Below, in pieces: positions 13,511-24,825 of a stretch of DNA of 64,000 nt; the stretch's first letter is position 1; each line of letters starts with the position of its first letter. The notes under the pieces are model-generated. The model saw nothing but the letters and a program-made list of their open reading frames with translations, was not told the origin of the DNA and did no database searches. Both the position numbers and the translations under genes were made by a program. The stretch spans positions 29,369,720-29,433,719 of the forward strand of contig JALIRH010000007.1 of NCBI GenBank assembly GCA_023055505.1, written 5' to 3'. Source of the stretch: Callipepla californica brunnescens. Its lineage: Eukaryota; Chordata; Aves; Galliformes; Odontophoridae.

Positions 13511-14744
13511 AATGTCTGAATTTCCTCTTGCGCTGAGATGTCACCGTACAGCTGAGATTATTTCTCTGTGATAAAGTTGAGGGAAAAGGGCACATGCCAG
13601 GTGTCAGACATAGAAAAACCCCATAAATAGCAGTGATAAGGAAAAAAAGATAGAATAAACTCCAAATTAAAGAGATGGGATTGGAAGCACTGCCCTGAGA
13701 ACAACTTTCTGAGGAAACTATGTGACTGATTTGCATCTTCCGTAGCAATGATTTTCCTCCCTGAGCAGTTTCAAGAGGAAGGTGCCTGTGGGCGGGGAAC
13801 GTCAAAAATAAAAACAAACACTGAAAAGCTATCTGTAAACTGCTGCGCTTGGGAGGCTGCTTGGGCTCACGGTTTCTTCCACCAAAGAGGGAGCACACCT
13901 GCAGAGCAAGTGGCTGAGGGAGACACCTGCCCTATAAATACAGGGAACAGCTCGTGTGCAGTCAGCCCCAATCCATACATGGCTCGGAAGGAGGATGCTG
14001 ATGTGCCCCTCCTCGAGTACAGAGTGCCAGAGTAAACAAAAGGCAAGGGAGGGAGAAATTCACTTTACCCTAACATGAGCCTTTGTCCTTCTCATCCTCC
14101 CACTCCAAAATAACGCTCTGAAGGCTTAAACCAGAAACCTACAAGAAAGGCAGGGTGGGCACAGATGTTTGAGCTGGGGTGGGATGCAGTAATGGAGCAC
14201 CCAGCACAGCTCCTTCCCTTCTTGCCTTCTGCATGGAGCTGCAACACAGCCACCTGCAGTCACATGAAACCTGCAGAGATTCTTATGTCCCTCAGAATGC
14301 AGTCCTTCCCCATTCAATTATTTTGTTTGGGATAAGGCAAGGAGACCGACACTTGCACAGGTTGGATCCTGTATGCCTTTCAAACAAAGACAGGTCAGAG
14401 CTCTGCTCATGCTTCAACCAACTGGGAAGCAAGGAGATTCCAAATTTCAGGGTAGTATCAGCTCTCAAAAGTTAAGCTCAAAAGCTAAAATCTAGCCTCA
14501 ACCAGAAACAAGTTACTTTGGAAACATGATAGCTGCAGTCAGTTGAGAGAGGCAGGTGCATTACCCACCACCATCAATGCTGGAAAATCTGCATGTAATG
14601 GGGATGGGCAAGTCTCCAAGGCTTGGTGTTCCAACAAGCAACCCCGATATGTTTGCCCAGAGCTTATCTGAGCTATTCAAGCTCACTAGTGTGCAAAGTT
14701 GGATGGAAAGGAAAAGCCTTTCAGAGGTTGTAATCCTGCAAGCT
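13511..14744. other. Non-coding stretch
   Basis: No gene, RNA or interspersed repeat recognised. The ORFs of 60-98 codons have no family features and no splice context. Confidence 0.5.
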
Positions 14745-14820
14745 GAACTCAAAGAGTTAGACTCAATGATCCTTATGGGTCCCTTCCTACTTGGAATACC
14801 CTATGATCATACGATTCTAA
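14745..14820 (+). mobile_element. CR1 LINE, short 3'-end fragment
   Basis: The stretch reads GTTAGACTCAATGATCCTTATGGGTCCCTTCC and ends in a degenerate ATTCTATG-type tail (CTATGATCATACGATTCTA). This matches the 3' terminus of avian CR1 elements in sense orientation. CR1 copies are typically truncated at the 5' end, and only about 75 nt is confidently recognisable here. The upstream boundary is uncertain, and some sequence back to about 14560 could belong to an older part of the element. Confidence 0.75.
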
Positions 14821-15490
14821 GTGAAGGTGGGAATCTGGTTGATTAAACACTGGAATTCAAATCTAGAAATGAGGGAATGGATCTTTCTCTACCTTTTCCT
14901 TGAGACGAAACCAGTTCTTTGCTTATTTCAGCAGTAACAGAGAACAGTGTATTTCTTCTGACAACATCACCATCACGCAGAACAAGGGCTTGTCACAGAT
15001 CCACTTGTGGGGCTGCATTATCGAGAGATGGGGATGTCACCAAATAACCACACAGAGAAGGACCATCTGCCAGAAATGGAATGAGGTTGGAGCAGATAAA
15101 GAGGTACCTGCACAGAAAGCATCCAGCCAAGCAGAGTCCCTCCAGTATCAGTGTTTACTCCCCGCAGCATGAGAGCTGTACCTTCATTCTGAATCCTTCT
15201 GCTGCTGAGCACTGCAGTAGGATCTTTCATGTTATTTCAGAGCAGACTGTAAAGACTTTGCTCCTATAAAGTTCTCCTGTGATGTCACTGACCTTGTTAC
15301 TCTTTGCACTACTCCAGTTTCCGTGAAACGGAAAAAAAAAATAGTTTTAAAATTCTGCAAGTGATTCAGACAAGTGCTGCGTTCATCTTCAGAAACGACT
15401 GGCATCACCTTCAGATCAAAATATCTACCCCATCTCTATAGGAAGGCTTTATAGATTCGAGTTCTGTATAGGTAACACTTCAACAGCACC

Positions 15491-15524
15491 AAAAAAAAAA
15501 AAGAAAAAAAAAAAAAAAAAAAAA
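15491..15524. repeat. Poly(A) tract (A12-G-A21)
   Basis: A12, one G, then A21. It could be the tail of a very old retroposed sequence, but nothing recognisable lies upstream. Confidence 0.9.
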
Positions 15525-17146
15525 GAAGGAAGATGAAAAGCAAGAGAAATATTCAGAGCAGCCTACTAATGCCAGTCACAGTCTTCCTCGCAAGACCAAG
15601 CCACTTTCACTAAATTAGTCTTGATAGTACCACAGTTCACTGAGGTAGGGAACAAAAATTAATAAAGTCAGGGCAGTTGGTGGAGGAGGTAAACAGGGAG
15701 GCACTGTTTATTTGCTGACAGTAGGTGTAGTGAAGAACAACAAGGAGTATTAAGAAATACAAGTCATACTTGAGTCAGTGTTCAACAGAACTGGTGCAAG
15801 ACGTTTGCAACCTTGAGTTTTGCTTTAGTAACAAGAGCTAGACAAAACAATTATGCTGTAGCTGTACCATACAGCATACCAAGCCTCCCTCGCTTTGATC
15901 TTACCGAATGGTTAAAAAAAATAAAAGAAATAAAAGAAAGTTTGGCGATGATCTGAATGATGCTCACAGCTTTTTAAGCTTGGAATTTGGTGGTTAGTGC
16001 ATTAAGCATTACTCACTTTATGAACAAAGTGGAAAGTTAACACAAATTGGCAGATGACTAACTGTCCAAGAAACAGATTACTGAATGAATCACTGACTCT
16101 ACTTTTAGTCTAGTAATAAGACAAATGAAGAGGAACAAGAAGGGGAAAAAGACAAACAAAAAATTTCCTTGCAGAGTGCTGATATTCACACTGCCTGTGA
16201 GCTGCCAGCTATGACAAACTACACAGCAATTTTGCATTTATCACCAGTTTTAGATTCAGGTGAGCTCACTGACATCTCCCACCAATGCTTCACACTGTCA
16301 GCTCACCGGGGTTTCCACACCAGGTATTCTGCACCACGTCTCCCCTCAGCACGCATTCAAGAACAGCTGCAAGAACAAATGAGGGGCTTGGTCATGAAAT
16401 TAAATCCCTGAGTGGAGCAAGCTATGGTCAGCAAGCTATAGGCTCAATGCACAGGAGTTCCTCGGCCACAGCAGATAGCTGGAGTTGAGCTAAAACAGAA
16501 CTGAAGCTTCCCAGTTCAAGAGGAGAACCTTACCCAACATCTGCAGTTCTGATATTGGAGCTCTGAACATAAGTCTGTATAATACACATGCGCTGCATTC
16601 AGCTCTGCACAAAGTCACCACAGCTTTTGTCAAAGGATAAGGGGAGCAGCACAGGGTGGTCTGAGCGAATCCAGGCTGCTCTCCAAAGGTGCCAGCCCTG
16701 CTCCTCCATCTCTCCCCTGCTTTAGCTCCACTGCTCTTTGGATGTGCGGTTCAGCTCCTCATGTCGGCAGAAAATTAGCCAAGACTGTGTGGAAGGTAAA
16801 TTGCCACATGCTGGGGTGGAATGCTGAACTGGCCCAGTGAAGCACGTGGCCAAGCAGGACCTCCTGCTTTCAGCCAAAGAGCTGACAGCCAGCAAATCCT
16901 CCCTCTTGTTATGAAGTATGGGGCCCTCCTTTCTCCTTCACCAGAGCACATACAAACCAGGGCTGCTGTGATCACCTGCTGAACCTGTTCCTTAGTGTCT
17001 CCAAGTGCAGACTGCTTGCCATCGTGTTGAGAGTGACAGAGGCTGCAAGGGAGACCTGCAGGTGCTGGGCACAGGGTGGGCTGCGATCACTTGGCTCAAC
17101 AAGCTCACTCCAGAGTCACCAGGCTGGCTCTCATCTCCTTCATTAT

Positions 17147-17169
17147 AATTTAGATTTAAAATCTAAATT
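17147..17169. repeat. Perfect 23-nt AT-rich palindrome
   Basis: Two 11-nt arms (AATTTAGATTT and its reverse complement) are separated by one A. The symmetry is visible in the bases. Its role is unknown, and AT-rich palindromes of this size do occur by chance in long introns. Confidence 0.9.
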
Positions 17170-19659
17170 CCCAAAGGCTTGTCATATCTGTGAGATAAGA
17201 GACACAACCAGGTCACACGAGGCCAGGAGCAACTAAAACAGGTGAGAATAACAAGTTGTGTATCTTGCTAACCTAGAGGGGAGGGGAAGGCTTGCTTGAC
17301 TGACTTTTGTTTTCAACTAATGTTTCATGCAATTGTCTGCGGCAAACCGAAATTAAACAGCCCAAGATTGAACTCAAGCATCCCATGCCCTGACAGCAAG
17401 CCATTGCCACCAAGCTGCAGAGCAGATGGGGAACAGGCTGCCCACAGTTTTCTGCAGTACCCCCACGCTAGTGGTGGCCTTCAGGACATGGGACATGACA
17501 CTGAGATGGTCAGTGCACTCTGGAGCAGCCCAAAGACTGTTGAACAAATTTTAGTTTCATCTGAATCGGTTTCACTCTCTCCCTTGCCCAGGTATTTGTC
17601 AGACCCTGCAGTAAACTCAGCTAGCAGAAAATTAACTGTAGGCACAAAACGAATGATCTGCTGATTTAGCTTTCAGAACAGACCCACTGTGGAATGAGGT
17701 GGGTGCCAGGGTGAGCGTAAGGAAAGGGGATGAGATGACGCAGAGCAGGATCGCAGGCACAGAATTAAGGTAGCGGCAGTGTCTGTTCCCCTTCACCGGT
17801 CCAACCTTCAATGACTTGAGAGGAAGTCCTGTTTCCAAGTCAGCAGAACTGAGAATGTGGATGAGATTTGGAAGGGTTACTCATACACTATGACCCTATC
17901 CTCATGACATTTCTCACAGCCAGGTTTTCTAAAAACAAGCAGAGAACAGCTCATCAGATCAAATCCACGTCCTTCCAAACTCTGAACAAACACCGATGCT
18001 GTATTTTGCGCTCCTCACAGAACATTATTCTGAGAACTTCAGTGAGAACTGTCCATAAATAAACTCCTTACGTTGGAAGTTGGCCTTTTCTTCTATACTG
18101 ATCTGAAAATAGTAAAATCTCTTATTGTTGCCATGTAACAAACAACTGGATTTTCACATGTTTCAAAGTCAAATTTCCACAGACTTCTGCGCCTCTATTT
18201 TTAGTGTGCTTTTCCCAGTAAGAAGCAACCAAAGATCTTCCATAGCAGCCCAATCACACAAGAGACTAACAAAAACATCCAAGCTATTTCAGCAAAACCC
18301 AGTTTAAGTACATAGATGCATTTATTTATTAAGGGATAAGAGTTGCCCATCAAGCTGAGGTAGCTCCAGATTTTCCATGCATCTGCCCCAAAACGCTTTT
18401 TTTTTTTTTATGTACTTATTTTTATAAAGCACGCACTGCTTTTCAACAGAGTGAGAAGCAAAGAACCATCCCATCCTTGTAAGGAGCAACCAACTAGTAT
18501 AAACATCGCTCCAAAAGACAAAGTAAACATGGAGGTATCACAGTGGTTGGAATTCTCACTGACTTTAAGAAGAGATGAGCTCCACCTCAGTTACAATCTT
18601 TAAACCCTATAACAGCACGAGCAGCTTGAAGGCAGGCAGCAGGCTATGAATCAATGAAGTGGGTCAGAATACTGTCACTGGGCTGCAACTAAAGTAGAAT
18701 AGGTTGCATCAAAGAATTAAAACTTGATACAATATAACAGCACGGAGGGCACACTCTGATTGCATGGAGGGAGCTGACCTGGCTTTCTCCAAGTTACAGC
18801 TTCAAGCTAAATGCAATATGTAGCAGAGGCTGCCCCCACCCCACACAAGATTTCAGCCTCAAAGGTAAACAACTAAAAGGATGTCAGCATGGGAAAAAGA
18901 GAAAAAAAGAACTTAATAGATGACTTTCTGATCTGCCCTTTTTACAGTATCACTTTCAGTACTGGAAGACCTGTATTTCCTCCTAGGTAACGACACGCAT
19001 CCTGCAGGTTGCTGTTTGTCCTCCAGCTCTTATTTTCTATTTACTTTCCCCTCTGGATGCTGTGACCCCAGCTCAAGCAGCGCTGCAGGGTGCTCAGCAG
19101 CATCGCTGAGCTCTCTTGACCAGGGTGGGATTGAGGTGGAGAGCAGCAGCTCAGCAGGATGAGGTGTTGTGCCACTCCCGCCCCACTCTCAGCATCACTA
19201 GACTGTGTTTCCCAGATGATGTGCCCCTCTGACATCAGGGCTAAACACTGGCGATGGGCTGCAGCGAAAACAGACCACCAAGGAAATAGAATAAGGGAAG
19301 ATTTTAGCACCACAGCCAGGGATAGGAGCAGGGCTTTTTGGAAGGTATGTGATCGTTTGCAGTGGCACGGCAAATCATTTAAGCTCCCACACATAAACAA
19401 AAACAAACAAACAAAACACCGCTCAAAGCAATAATTTCCAACCTTTCGCTAAGAGCAGGGGCCGAAACCGCAAATTTTAAAGGTCTTCCACAGTTTTATT
19501 ATTAGAAGTAGGAACCCTACTGATACTGATGAGTCATTTGTATTGGCGGAAACCAAGAACACCCATTTTCTTCACGTGTTACAAAGCTCTCAATGTGGTT
19601 TTCTATTCATTACTGGTCAAAGCAGTTGACTAAAAACAAAACAAGTGACAAGAGCTCAC

Positions 19660-19729
19660 CTTTTTGTTATTAAAGCCTGTTTTATACCAGCTGATTTTGT
19701 TTATCGTGTTTTTAGATATTGTTTTTGCC
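19660..19729 (-). other. Candidate minus-strand exon (70 nt), unproven
   Basis: On the minus strand a long pyrimidine tract ending CTTTCTGAATAG precedes this block, and AAAAAG before GTGAGC follows it, so both splice sites are strong. The content is AT-rich. Joined in phase 0 to the candidate exon at 21372-21482 it gives a stop after five codons (GKNNI then stop), whereas another frame stays open. It could be an alternative, premature-stop or untranslated exon, or simply a pseudo-exon. Confidence 0.2.
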
Positions 19730-21371
19730 CTATTCAGAAAGAAAAAGAGAAAGACAGAAGATGACTGAGGACTTGCAACTCAGTAGCAGTAAATCCAGAC
19801 CTGCAGAAGGATAATTCGCTCAGCTGCTGGAAGGGCTTTTGTGACAGAATGAGAAAGAAAAAGAAAGGAGGGAAGAAAAAAAAAAAAGCCATAGCAAGAT
19901 CAGTTAAAAAACCCCAGTCAGCAGAAGCTATCGTTTTAGGATCCGTGTGAGTAATCGGAAGGGAGACCGTGAATAAAGAAACAGTTGTACACAAGAGGGC
20001 AAGTTTTCATCCTCATGCAAATGAAGGAATCCTTCTGCGCTGTGGCCAGAGTTAACTGCTGCTGGGGTAGAAGCCAGACTCTAAAACACGGGAAAATACT
20101 GCAAATTAAAGACAGCTACAATCACGTTTTAAAAGGTTAATGAGAACTCCTTGCTGCCTAAGAAGGTTTCTGCTGCAAAAAAGGGGTGGTAACTCTCAAA
20201 AGAAGATACTACTTGCACGCGAGTCTTGCTGTGTCCAAACTGGGAACAACGTACTGGTGGATTTTCTTGGTAAATCAAACGCCGCGTTCATAAAACCAGA
20301 AACAAAACAAACCCCAGAGGGTCATTCCTCTTGGACATGTGTCACATCCAGACGTGCTTCAAACGCAACACATCCCCACTTCACGCAGTGCAGCCAGCCA
20401 AACAGCAGCCAGCCTCAACCACTGCGTACTTCAGCCTGACCGGGAGGGAAGACACCGCAACGGAAGCAGCGACCAGAGAACCGAAAACAACCTCTGCGTG
20501 AGGGGTCAGCGCTGCCATGCTCCTACTGTGGGCAGCTGACGACAGGGAGCTGCGGGCTGCACCAGACACGTGAGTCAGCAGGAGCAGCCTGCAGGAACTG
20601 CTGACACGTTGGATTGCTCGCACACACGCGCCCAGCACACCTACCGCTAAACAGAGAGCAGGCAGCATGCAAATCGGGCCAGAAGTACACCTCCACACTC
20701 ACAGTTCCTGTTTTCCTAGTTCAGGCTTAAATTTTAAAGCAATCGCTAATGAAGGGAAGGAAAAAAAAAAAAAAAAAGACAACAGAAAAACAGTCCTCAA
20801 TGGATGTCAGCTATAATAAGTAGCTATGATGAAGTCTCAAGGGTCATTTTGTTTTAGCTGCTTTTATTTAAACAGACATAACTGCTTCGCCTCTTTTCCA
20901 GGAAGAATACTGCTGCAGTACAGCCCAGAAGAGCACGGTGATGAGCAGAAGGTGGCTCGTGCTCCTCTTAGCAGAAGACCCCTGAACCTGTGCACCACTA
21001 CCCATCCACCCATCACCACCCAGGCTGTGTGCTGTCAAAGCTTAGGACCGAACACCAAGCCTCCAGCTTCCACTTAGGCAAACAGACAGTCTCCCAAGTT
21101 CTCTTGTTCATAATAGCAGCCTCTTCTGTTGATAGCATAGCATAGGTTATCGTTAAATGACACTCAGATTTTGGAAGTAAATCTCACAGGAGCTGCCCCG
21201 TTTCGGTTTCAGCATCCTCAGGTTGTTTCTCTGACTCTCCTCGTAACACCAACACAACCAGCAGAGGAGCCTCTCCCAAGCCCTGTTTTTGACTGACGGA
21301 GTTAGGCTGCGCATGCAAACTCGCAGCACAAAGGTTTACCAGAACTTCACCCCTTCTTTCATTTTATTTAC
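19730..21371. other. Non-coding stretch
   Basis: No gene recognised. CpG density rises modestly around 20130-20660 (several ACACG and CGCA words). ORFs of 99-105 codons on opposite strands there have no family features. An A17 run lies at about 20761-20777. Confidence 0.45.
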
Positions 21372-21482
21372 CTGTTCAGAACGTGCGGTTACTCTTTGAT
21401 CCACACTTATTACTTCTGGGAATGCAGGAGCTTCAAGTCCATCGCTGGCCACAAAGACATTGGTATGCATTCCACTGCTTGC
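21372..21482 (-). CDS. Candidate internal coding exon of unidentified minus-strand gene
   Basis: This 111-nt block is read on the minus strand. It follows ...TTTTAAAGCAG (a moderate acceptor) and is followed by GAACAG before GTAAAT. Frame 0 is open throughout and encodes 37 residues, beginning ASSGMHTNVFVASDG and ending DQRVTARSEQ. The length is a multiple of three, and the frame continues exactly from the candidate exon at 22956-23041, which also ends in phase 0. Residue composition is ordinary soluble protein, with no transmembrane segment or known motif. I do not recognise the protein. Open frames of this length are common by chance, so the support comes from the two-exon phase agreement and the position downstream of a CpG-island first exon. 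Confidence 0.35.
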
Positions 21483-22955
21483 CTGCTTTAAAATTATAAT
21501 TCATAGCCCAACCGTGGCACAGTGAGTAGCACTCTTTTCAATATACTACAAAGATGTTTCTGCCTAGCTATAAAGCAAAATGAACACATTGCAACTCAGC
21601 TGGCTGCATTCATACATTTTACATCTTCTCAATGCGAGCTTCAGATGAATGCGTAATATTCAGGCAGCTGCCAAGGTTAATGTCTTTTGGCTAAATTTAA
21701 AGAAACGATGACCATTTTTTTATTTTTTTATTTTTTTGTAAAAAGCCAAGTAAGCAATTGAACAGTGTTCTGAAAAACCTCAGTGAATTATTGGGGGTGG
21801 GAATCTACTGCCTATTCAGCTGCTACAACAAAACCGTGTGGGCACCTCTTCAAATATCAGCGGAGAACGACAACGACAGGCACTACAAAGGCTCTATTCC
21901 CCATTCTCTTCAAGCATTTGTAGTCAGGAGGAGCCCTGAAGCAGCAGGAGTAACCTGGGCTCACAGAAAGCCAATATTTCAGCTTAAATTGAGATTTTCT
22001 TCAGCATGCTAATGGAACGACTTGTGTATTTTCCCCTCAGATACTTCAGCCCAGAAGCCACTAATATACAGTCGAGTACACTAATATACACTCAGAACCA
22101 GCAGAGATGGAAATTCAGACCCAGAGGTGAGAGATGGAAGCATGCATGCCTCCAAACCCCAGACGGATCTGCTAAATGCTGCAGGTACATTCCTGCAGCT
22201 TGTAAACTGAGAAACCATTCAGGGAACGCTCCTTTGAGCAAAAAGGCATGCACACTTTGATTTCAGTATACAATCTGCATTCATACAACCTAAACAAAAA
22301 CTGCAGAAGACCGACTGCAAATCGTGTAATAAACGCTACTCAACTTGCTCCGACAGCTTAACGCACAAAAATGCCACTACTACTGAAATCATTACTTTGC
22401 ATGTATTAGTTACACATCTCATTTTTCAGCTGGAGCTGCAGACACTTATTAGCCACACTTTAAGAGGTCTCTTAAAAAAAAAAATGAAGCTGTGCACGTG
22501 CAAAGAACATCACAGGCACACAATGAGAAAACACTTCTTTGTGTTCTTCTCTGAATTTCTTGTTTTTTTTTTAAAGATGGGATTGTTCATTTTCCTTTTT
22601 CTATGGCTGGCAATATTTTTAGAAAAACCTTAAAGAAAGCAACTCTCAGGCAGTCGTGCTGCAGCCTTGTTACAAAAAACAGCTATTGCACTTCAGAGCA
22701 CAAGCACGAGCAATGAAAGTTTTAGAAGAAGAAAGGGTGAGCTGCTCCTGCCACACACTGCACAACACACGTTGTCTGCAGGGAGCTTTATTCCCAGCTC
22801 TTTGTCACTAACTGCACACAGACAGAGACCGATACATAAGATCTCTGTCAGCAGAGGAATTTGACTAACTCATTAATTCCACCACATCTCTGAGGCCATC
22901 CACAATGCCAAAGGTTCACCACGATCTCCTCACAGTAGGAGCATCAAGTCCATAC
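21483..22955. other. Candidate intron, no other feature
   Basis: This separates the two candidate coding exons. It contains T-rich tracts at 21714-21737 and an imperfect 20-nt direct duplication (ACTAATATACA...) at 22060-22095. No repeat family is recognised. Confidence 0.4.
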
Positions 22956-23041
22956 CTGTTTATTGGGATTTGGACCGTCACTCTGAGCTAGCATCTCCAA
23001 CTCTCCCTCGTACCCAGCTGTGAGGAGCTGCCCATCTCCTC
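22956..23041 (-). CDS. Candidate first coding exon of unidentified minus-strand gene
   Basis: On the minus strand a very strong acceptor (CCCTCCGCTCCTCCCC, then TTTCTGCCGGTTGTTCTGCAG) precedes GAGGAGATGGG, and the block ends AATAAACAG before GTATGG. It is 86 nt long. Only one frame is open, reading GDGQLLTAGYEGELEMLAQS and ending GPNPNKQ. Spliced to the GC-rich exon ending at 24097, the frame reaches a stop upstream with no ATG, so the first in-frame start is the ATG at 22994-22992 (MLAQSDG...), with G at -3. The frame leaves in phase 0 and joins the exon at 21372-21482 without a stop. I do not recognise the protein. It may be the N-terminus of a regulatory protein with a long first intron, or the transcript may be non-coding. 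Confidence 0.4.
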
Positions 23042-24096
23042 CTGCAGAACAACCGGCAGAAAGCACAGCGGGGAGGAGCGGAGGGTGTCCCACCCACATC
23101 CTGCACCACACCAACACCAGCAGATGTCCCACATGTGCCCCAGGTGAGGAGGACCGAGACAACTACTCTCTGCTCCCACTGCGGGGTCTGGCACACACCA
23201 GTGGGGGTCTGTCCGTGTGCCCACACTGCTCACGCCACTGCAGCAGTCACTGTCTTCCCAATTGGCAAAGTCTTCATGAACTGCACAGCAAGCACGTGTT
23301 GGAAGGTAAATTTCACGGCTTGCTGGCTGTCAGGCACAAAGCCTTGTAAAACACCGCTTTAAAGCTGTTACTACAACAGCTCAACGTGTGGCGTTGCCAC
23401 TTCATTCTGTCCACCTCAACGCGCTGTGGTGCTGACACACCTGGGGATGCCCGCGCATCTGAGCACTGCACAACCTTGGACACTCCCCAGACCAAAATGA
23501 CTAGTTCCCAGCTGGAGACTCCGAACTAAAGCAAGCACAAGTTTAGAGGCAAATGCAAAGTCCTGGAGAAACGGGCTTGCGTTGAGAGAACACTGATGCA
23601 ACCTTCAGCTCCGGCCAGCTGCTCTATCGCAACCACCCCAGCCCCGCTGCTCCCGCTTATTACTATCCCGGGCAGCGAGGAACACGCTCCGTGCTGCACG
23701 AGGTCGGTGCCAGCTCCCAGAATAGCCCACCAACAGCCCGTGCCACACGAGGATCGCCGCCACTTCACACCTCTCCACGCGCCGCGGCCGTGCTCGGCAT
23801 CTCCCACAGCCCTAAGCCAACGAGGGAAGCAGGGTGAGCCCGCGCTCCCCGATGCGCGGCGGTGGGACAGGGCCCACGCGTACACACATACCGCGTATCC
23901 GCGGGCATACACACACACATCTATCCGCGTACGGACAGGCGATGCATCCTCACTTGCGCTCCCCCCGTTACGCAACGCGTGGTTCCCCGCGCAACAGCTG
24001 CTCGGGGCCGAGGAGGAGAGAGGGAGGAGGTGGAAAGGGGGGGGGGGAAGGAGGAGGAGGAGGAGGAAGGCTCCCGCCCGCCGCCGCCCCACTCAC
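23042..24096 (-). other. Candidate first intron of minus-strand gene (CpG-rich)
   Basis: This lies between the donor after the GC-rich exon and the strong acceptor at 23042. Its right half is the left shoulder of the CpG island, with AC-rich and GC-rich sequence (ACACAC and CGCG words at 23870-23930) and a GGA-rich tract at 24011-24067. Long ORFs on both strands here are base-composition artefacts. Confidence 0.4.
24011..24067. repeat. GGA/GGGA-rich purine tract
   Basis: Near-perfect GAG/GGA triplet repeats with an internal G9 run. On the minus strand this is TCC/CTC, a pattern common around GC-rich promoters. Confidence 0.85.
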
Positions 24097-24147
24097 CTCG
24101 CCGCGCCTCCGCGCAACTTTGGGGGTCGCCGCTGTCGCTGCGCTGAG

Positions 24148-24171
24148 GCCGGAGGGGGGGGGAGGGGGGGA
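24148..24171. repeat. G-rich tract with G-quadruplex potential
   Basis: Runs of G separated by single A or C fit a four-run G-quadruplex pattern on the plus strand, which is the template strand for the minus-strand gene. Confidence 0.8.
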
Positions 24172-24296
24172 AAGAGGGTTCGGGGAAAGGAGCTCCGCCG
24201 CCTGGCGTTGTTGTTATTGTTTTTGCAGATTGCTGTTAACCGCTCTCCGCGGTCACCGACCTACACGCGGCCCTCCCCGCTCAATACGAGGGGCTC

Positions 24297-24325
24297 GGGG
24301 GGGGAGGGGGGGGGGGTGGGGGGAG
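24297..24325. repeat. G-rich tract with G-quadruplex potential
   Basis: Long G runs interrupted by single A or T. Several G-quadruplex registers are possible on the plus strand. It lies immediately beside the T21 run. Confidence 0.8.
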
Positions 24326-24336
24326 GTTGGTTGGTC

Positions 24337-24425
24337 TTTTTTTTTTTTTTTTTTTTTGGTTTGGTTGATTTCGTCGGAGGGGGAGGGAAAGAAGAAGAAA
24401 AAAAAAAAAAAAAAAAAAAAAAAAA
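24337..24425. repeat. Facing T21 and A28 homopolymers (40-nt spacer)
   Basis: T21 (24337-24357) and A28 (24398-24425) flank a 40-nt GGTTGG/GGAGGG spacer. The two runs are complementary and could pair as a hairpin in single-stranded DNA or RNA. Homopolymer lengths are prone to sequencing and replication slippage, so exact counts may vary. Confidence 0.9.
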
Positions 24426-24693
24426 GCCGCGACCCCCCCCCTCCCAGAGGGGCATCACATGGCGCTCGCTTTGAAGCGGCTGCTCCCGAGCCGGAGCCGT
24501 GCGGGGGGGGGGGGGGAAAAATAAAGGGGGAAGGGAGGAGGGAAGGAGGGGGCCGGAGGAGGAGAGAAAGCCGCAGCGGAGAGAGAGGAGGAGGAGGAGG
24601 AGGGAAGGGGGAGCGGCGCTGCCGGAGCGGGGCCGGCTGCGGGGGCAGCCCGGGGCCGTGCGGCCCGGCCCGGAGCGGCGCGGGCGGAAACGG

Positions 24694-24722
24694 CGGAGGA
24701 GGAGGAGGAGGAGGAGGAGGAG
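24694..24722. repeat. (GGA)n triplet repeat
   Basis: About ten GGA triplets, encoding a Ser or Arg/Glu run in spurious ORFs. It lies in the candidate 5' UTR of the minus-strand transcript. Confidence 0.9.
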
Positions 24723-24816
24723 GCGGTGCTGGTGCTGCTGCTGCTCCGCGGCCGCCGCTGCCCCGCTCTGCCGCTGCCCGCGCCCCGCCGCCGCGCGCGC
24801 CCCGGCCCGGCGCCGC

Positions 24817-24825
24817 CCCCGCCCC
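24817..24825 (-). promoter_or_regulatory. GC box (SP/KLF-type)
   Basis: CCCCGCCCC. Two more identical words occur at 24870-24878 and 24994-25002. Such clusters are typical of TATA-less CpG-island promoters. Confidence 0.6.

Larger units (their letters stand above)
14821..19659. other. Non-coding stretch
   Basis: No convincing gene or dispersed repeat. It includes an A-rich homopolymer tract at 15491-15524 and a perfect 23-nt palindrome at 17147-17169. The ORF at 17296-17664 (+, 122 codons) has no recognisable domain and is treated as chance. Confidence 0.5.

Noticed and set aside
13224..13898. 224-codon minus-strand ORF
   Set aside because: It runs through the (AT)n repeat (IYIYIY) and a poly(A/T) tract. 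No recognisable domain, and no splice or promoter context.
23526..24092. 188-codon minus-strand ORF
   Set aside because: Low-complexity start, no family features, and it crosses the predicted intron between 24096 and 23042. It is explained by CpG-island composition.
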